Below, one piece after another: positions 60,837 to 64,000 of a stretch of 64,000 nucleotides of DNA (position 1 is its first letter; each line of letters starts with the position of its first letter). Source of the DNA: Haloterrigena salifodinae (lineage in GTDB: Archaea; Halobacteriota; Halobacteria; Halobacteriales; Natrialbaceae); contig NZ_RQWN01000002.1 in assembly GCF_003977755.1 (NCBI RefSeq), forward strand, positions 248,001-312,000, given 5' to 3'. Both the position numbers and the translations under genes were made by a program. Below the pieces are notes generated by a model, which was not told where the DNA came from, ran no database searches, and worked only from the letters and a program-made list of their open reading frames with translations.

Positions 60837-62225
60837 ATGACCGACACCGACGCCCTGTACGCCGTCTCGCCGCTGGACGGTCGGTACAGCAGCCGGACCG
60901 CACCGCTGTCGCCGTACGCCAGCGAGGCCGCGCTCATGCGAGCGCGGGTTCGCGTCGAAGTCGAGTACCTCATCGCGCTCGCGGATCTGGAGGCGACGCC
61001 CCTCGAGTTCGACCTCGAGGAGCGCGAACACCTTCGGGGCCTCTACAAGCACTTCGCCGAGGAGGACGCCCGCCTGATCAAGAAACTCGAGACCGAGGGC
61101 CACGGCGAGTTCGAGGCCACCAACCACGACGTCAAGGCCGTCGAGTACTTCGTCCGCCACGAACTCCCCGCCGACAGCGACGCCTCGGCGTGGATCCACT
61201 TCGGGCTGACCAGCGAGGACGTGAACAACCTCGCCCACCGGCTGCTCGTCCGGGACGCCGTCGACGAGGTGCTCCTGCCCGAACTGTACGAGGTCCGCGA
61301 CGCGTTGGCGGAGATGGCGCGGGAGTATCGGAACACTCCGATGCTGGCCCGCACCCACGGCCAGCCCGCGACGCCGACCACGTTCGGCAAGGAGATGGCC
61401 GTCTACGCCTCCCGGCTGGCCCGCGCGACGGGTCGCATCCGGCGGGCGACCGACGACCTGCGGGGGAAACTCGGCGGCGCGTCCGGAACCTACGCGGCCC
61501 ATCACGCGGCCTACCCCGAGGTCGACTGGCCGGCGTTCGCGCGGGAGTTCGTCGAGGACGGTCTCGACCTCGGGTTCGAGCCCCTCACGACGCAGGTCAA
61601 TCCCTGTGACGACCTCGCGACGCTGTTCGACGCCTTCCGCGGGGCCAACGACGTCCTGCTGGATCTGGATCTGGACATCTGGCTCTACGTCTCCGACCGC
61701 TACCTCGGCCAGGAGGCCGTCGAGGGCGAGACGGGCTCGTCGACGATGCCCCACAAGGTCAACCCGATCGACTTCGAGAACAGCGAGGGCAACCTCTCGA
61801 AGGCCAACTCGGACCTCACCTTCCTCGCCGACTACGTCACCACCTCGCGGCTCCAGCGGGACCTCTCGGACTCGACGGTGAAACGCAACATCGGCGCCGC
61901 CTTCGCCCACTGCCTGATCGGCTACACCAAGGCCGCCGCCGGCCTCGAGAAGGTCGTCCCCACCGAACAGGTCATGCGCGAAGAGCTCGAGTCGACCCCC
62001 GAGATCATCGGCGAAGCGGTTCAAACGATCCTCCGCCGAGAGGGCCAAGCGGACGCCTACGAGCGCGTCAAGGCCGTCACGCGGGGCAAGGACGTCACGA
62101 TCGAGGACTTCCGCGAGATGTTCGACGACCTCGACGTCGACGAGGACGTCCGCGAGGAGCTGCTGGCCCTGACGCCGACGGACTACGTCGGCGTCGCCGA
62201 CGGGCTGGTCGACGACCTCGAGTAA
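60837..62225 (+). CDS. purB: Adenylosuccinate lyase
   Basis: A 462-residue enzyme of the fumarase/aspartase fold that acts twice in purine synthesis, on SAICAR and on adenylosuccinate. Landmarks are YAVSPLDGRYSSRTAPLSPY at the start, ATNHDVKAVEYFV, IHFGLTSEDVNNLAHRL, LARTHGQPATPTTFGKEMAV and the signature GSSTMPHKVNPIDFENSEGN around residue 300. It is divergent from purNH, so two purine genes share one intergenic region of 177 bp. Confidence 0.95.
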   Translation: MTDTDALYAVSPLDGRYSSRTAPLSPYASEAALMRARVRVEVEYLIALADLEATPLEFDLEEREHLRGLYKHFAEEDARLIKKLETEGHGEFEATNHDVKAVEYFVRHELPADSDASAWIHFGLTSEDVNNLAHRLLVRDAVDEVLLPELYEVRDALAEMAREYRNTPMLARTHGQPATPTTFGKEMAVYASRLARATGRIRRATDDLRGKLGGASGTYAAHHAAYPEVDWPAFAREFVEDGLDLGFEPLTTQVNPCDDLATLFDAFRGANDVLLDLDLDIWLYVSDRYLGQEAVEGETGSSTMPHKVNPIDFENSEGNLSKANSDLTFLADYVTTSRLQRDLSDSTVKRNIGAAFAHCLIGYTKAAAGLEKVVPTEQVMREELESTPEIIGEAVQTILRREGQADAYERVKAVTRGKDVTIEDFREMFDDLDVDEDVREELLALTPTDYVGVADGLVDDLE

Positions 62226-62295
62226 CGAGGGTCGCCCACCGGGACCCACCCGACGTGTCAGTACCTATTTCTATCCGTAGTGGGTAGGGTCGACC

Positions 62296-63069
62296 GTGTC
62301 CTCGAGTCGATCGATCGCCGGGGCGGTTCCGGCGCGCGTCCGCGCCGTCGCCCTCTGTCTCGCCCTCGCCGTTGGCGGCTGGCTGACCGGCTACGCCGCG
62401 ACGCTCGGCGTCCAGGGACAGGTGTTCGCGCTCGGCTACGAGGCCGAGGCGATCGTCCAGATCTCCACCTCGATCGCGTTCAACGTCGTCGGGGCCGGCG
62501 GCCTCGCGCTGACGTACCTGATCGTTCGCCGCAACGGATTCGACCGCGAGTTCACCCGCGCGTTCCTTCGACTTCGGAACCCCACGATCTGGGATCTGGC
62601 GTGGATCGTCCTCGGTCTGGTCGGGGCGTTTATCGTCGTCGTCGGCTACCACGGCCTCGTCGAGTACGTCGATCCGTTCGGCACGGGCGGCGAGGGCGAG
62701 ACCCACTCGAGCATCGAGCAGAACCGCAACCATCCGGTGCTGTTTCTGGTCGGCATTCCGATCGCGATCCTCCTGACCGGGCCCGGCGAGGAACTGCTCT
62801 ACCGCGGCGTCGTCCAGTCGCGGCTGGGCGAGGCGTTCCCGACGCTGCTCGCCGTTCCCCTGTCCGCGCTCGTCTTCGCCACCGTCCACCTCCCCGTCTA
62901 CATGGGCGAGGAGTTCGGGGCCGTCCTCGTGAGCCTCGGAACGGTGCTGGTGCTGGGGCTCTACCTCGGCACGCTGTACGAACTCTCCGGCAGCCTGCTC
63001 GTTCCGGCGCTGATCCACGGCTGCTACAACGCGGTCGTCTACCTCTCGAACTACCTGACGTACGCCTGA
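62296..63069 (+). CDS. CPBP-family intramembrane metalloprotease
   Basis: A 257-residue membrane protein from a GTG start. It has about seven helices and the CPBP active site: GPGEELLYRGVVQSRLGEAF with the paired glutamates, ALVFATVHLPVYMGEEFGAV with the first histidine, and VPALIHGCYNAVVYLSNYL with the last His/Asn. It is shorter than the related protein at 22557 and has no extra N-terminal half. The substrate is unknown. Confidence 0.85.
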   Translation: MSSSRSIAGAVPARVRAVALCLALAVGGWLTGYAATLGVQGQVFALGYEAEAIVQISTSIAFNVVGAGGLALTYLIVRRNGFDREFTRAFLRLRNPTIWDLAWIVLGLVGAFIVVVGYHGLVEYVDPFGTGGEGETHSSIEQNRNHPVLFLVGIPIAILLTGPGEELLYRGVVQSRLGEAFPTLLAVPLSALVFATVHLPVYMGEEFGAVLVSLGTVLVLGLYLGTLYELSGSLLVPALIHGCYNAVVYLSNYLTYA

Positions 63070-63245
63070 GATCGGACGCCAGGACCGAGAAGTTCGGGTC
63101 GTCCTCAGCGATTTCGATTCCTTGTAACTCGAGTCCGGGGTCGAAGATCAAATTCCGTTGCGCTCGACGACTCGAGTCCTGCTGCGGCCAATATCGATTC
63201 CCGCTGCCGCCGACCCGCTCACGGCGGCGCGCCGTCCGTGCGTCC

Positions 63246-64000
63246 TTACCGTTCGTCGGCGGGTTCCTCGCGAGACGGCTCGGCGTCGCCGTCCCCGTCG
63301 TCGGCCGCGTCGGCGTCCCACTGCCAGCCGCCGACGGTCCAGTTCTCGTCGTCTCCGACGATGTCGATCTCGTCCCGGCCCGAATCGTCGTCGCCGTCCT
63401 GCTCGAGGACGGCCCCCGTCTCGTCCGCCCACGACCGTTCCTCGCGGTCTGTCGACCGTCCGGCAGATTCGTCTCCGCCGTTCCAGATCGCGGCGGACGG
63501 CGATCGGTCCGATTCGGTCTCCCAGCCGCCGCTCGAGCGACCGGTCGCCGACCCTGCAGTCGACTCGCCGACCGCGCCAGCGCCGAACAGGCGCTCGTCG
63601 ACATCGAACCGAAGTCGCGCGACGGCCCCGATCGCGACGGTCGCCAGCCCCATCGCCACCAGCGCGCCGAACACGGGAACGAGTTGGCTTGCGCCGAGGA
63701 CGACGGCGCCGCCGACGACCGCCGGAACGAGCGACGCCGAGTCGCTGCGCCGTCGAGCGAGTCGGTCGCCGATCGCGACGGCCCCGAGACAGCTACCGAC
63801 GACCACGGCGATTCCCCAGACGAACAGTCCTGGCGCTGCGACGACCGCTGTCAGCGCAGAGACCGCCGGGTGTTCGACCGTCATCGACAGAATCAGCGGC
63901 AGCGTCACGACGACGAGCAGTCCGAACAGGCCGAGAAATCCGGCGGCGAACGAGAGATCCGGCCGCTCGGCGATGTCGTCGCCGACCGTTCGCGTAACCG
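63246..64000 (-). CDS. Membrane protein, C-terminal part (start lies beyond the window)
   Basis: The frame is open to base 64000 and beyond. The visible 250 residues start TRTVGDDIAERPDLSFAAGF, have about five membrane helices (to about residue 130) and end in a 120-residue disordered, acidic, Ser/Asp/Trp-containing tail (ENWTVGGWQWDADAADDGDG). Polytopic domains of this kind follow bactofilin-like domains in some haloarchaeal proteins, but the N-terminal part needed to decide is missing. Confidence 0.7.
   Translation of the reverse strand, partial: VTRTVGDDIAERPDLSFAAGFLGLFGLLVVVTLPLILSMTVEHPAVSALTAVVAAPGLFVWGIAVVVGSCLGAVAIGDRLARRRSDSASLVPAVVGGAVVLGASQLVPVFGALVAMGLATVAIGAVARLRFDVDERLFGAGAVGESTAGSATGRSSGGWETESDRSPSAAIWNGGDESAGRSTDREERSWADETGAVLEQDGDDDSGRDEIDIVGDDENWTVGGWQWDADAADDGDGDAEPSREEPADER

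Overview
The window is chromosomal DNA from a haloarchaeon, most likely of the Natrialbales type. The evidence is its very high GC, third positions saturated with G/C, strongly acidic proteins, Tat-type signal peptides with lipoboxes, and many archaeal or haloarchaeal families: TrmY, Pus10, aIF5B, Nob1, SecDF, a PurN-PurH fusion, PRC-barrel proteins, DUF5518, DUF5812 and DUF7344. No CRISPR array, transposase, integrase, replication origin or rRNA gene was seen. One tRNA gene is present, tRNA-Pro(CGG).

Layout. 1-5.5 kb: two secreted or lipoprotein genes, a flavin/F420-type oxidoreductase, an Lrp regulator and an acetolactate-synthase-like ThDP enzyme. 5.6-8.3 kb: an accessory stretch with AT-rich flanks holding a Tat-exported GH68 levansucrase and a secreted protein. 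The secreted protein lies between tRNA-Pro and a partial direct copy of the tRNA 3' end, which looks like the scar of a small integrated element. 8.4-24.4 kb: RNA-modification and informational genes (trmY, pus10, rnhB, secFD, nob1) with an HtrA-like protease, a cation exchanger, a DUF7344 plus response-regulator pair, a TrmB regulator, pgi and a CPBP protease. 24.7-34.3 kb: infB, then a tightly overlapping pyrG-guaA-DUF7126 nucleotide operon, a compositionally odd non-coding segment, and a folate/molybdopterin gene pair. 34.3-40.9 kb: an ABC exporter operon with its own winged-helix regulator and a three-half-site operator, an MDR oxidoreductase, a secreted M24-fold protein, and a truncated duplicate of a nearby small membrane gene. 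41.1-49 kb: surface-glycan or lipid type genes (alkaline-phosphatase-fold enzyme, two methyltransferases, GT4 glycosyltransferase, alpha/alpha-toroid protein), an atypical IDI-like Nudix protein, a lipid/DAG kinase and a PHP phosphoesterase. 49-64 kb: an inverted-repeat intergenic element, an AsnC regulator divergent from carA, membrane proteins, an iron-regulated siderophore module duplicated in tandem with one copy decayed, cysK, and the purine genes purNH and purB.

How the genes work together. Pus10 makes pseudouridine 54/55 in tRNA and TrmY methylates pseudouridine 54; the two genes lie about 2.5 kb apart. PurNH, PurB, GuaA, PyrG and CarA cover several steps of purine and pyrimidine synthesis. 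The two siderophore-binding lipoproteins and the flavoprotein are probably iron repressed, because palindromes of the DtxR/IdeR type lie just upstream of both lipoprotein genes.

The strongest unusual signals are: (1) the tandem duplication and decay of the siderophore binding-protein/flavoprotein module with its iron boxes; (2) the tRNA-Pro att-like scar; (3) the GCAAAG/CTTTGC operator array; (4) the IDI-like protein that keeps every metal ligand but lacks the catalytic cysteine; (5) the structured G/C-biased intergenic segment near 32.2 kb; and (6) inverted-repeat and hairpin elements at 49.0-49.45 kb and 58.92-59.04 kb. I did not find a clear defence or mobile system.
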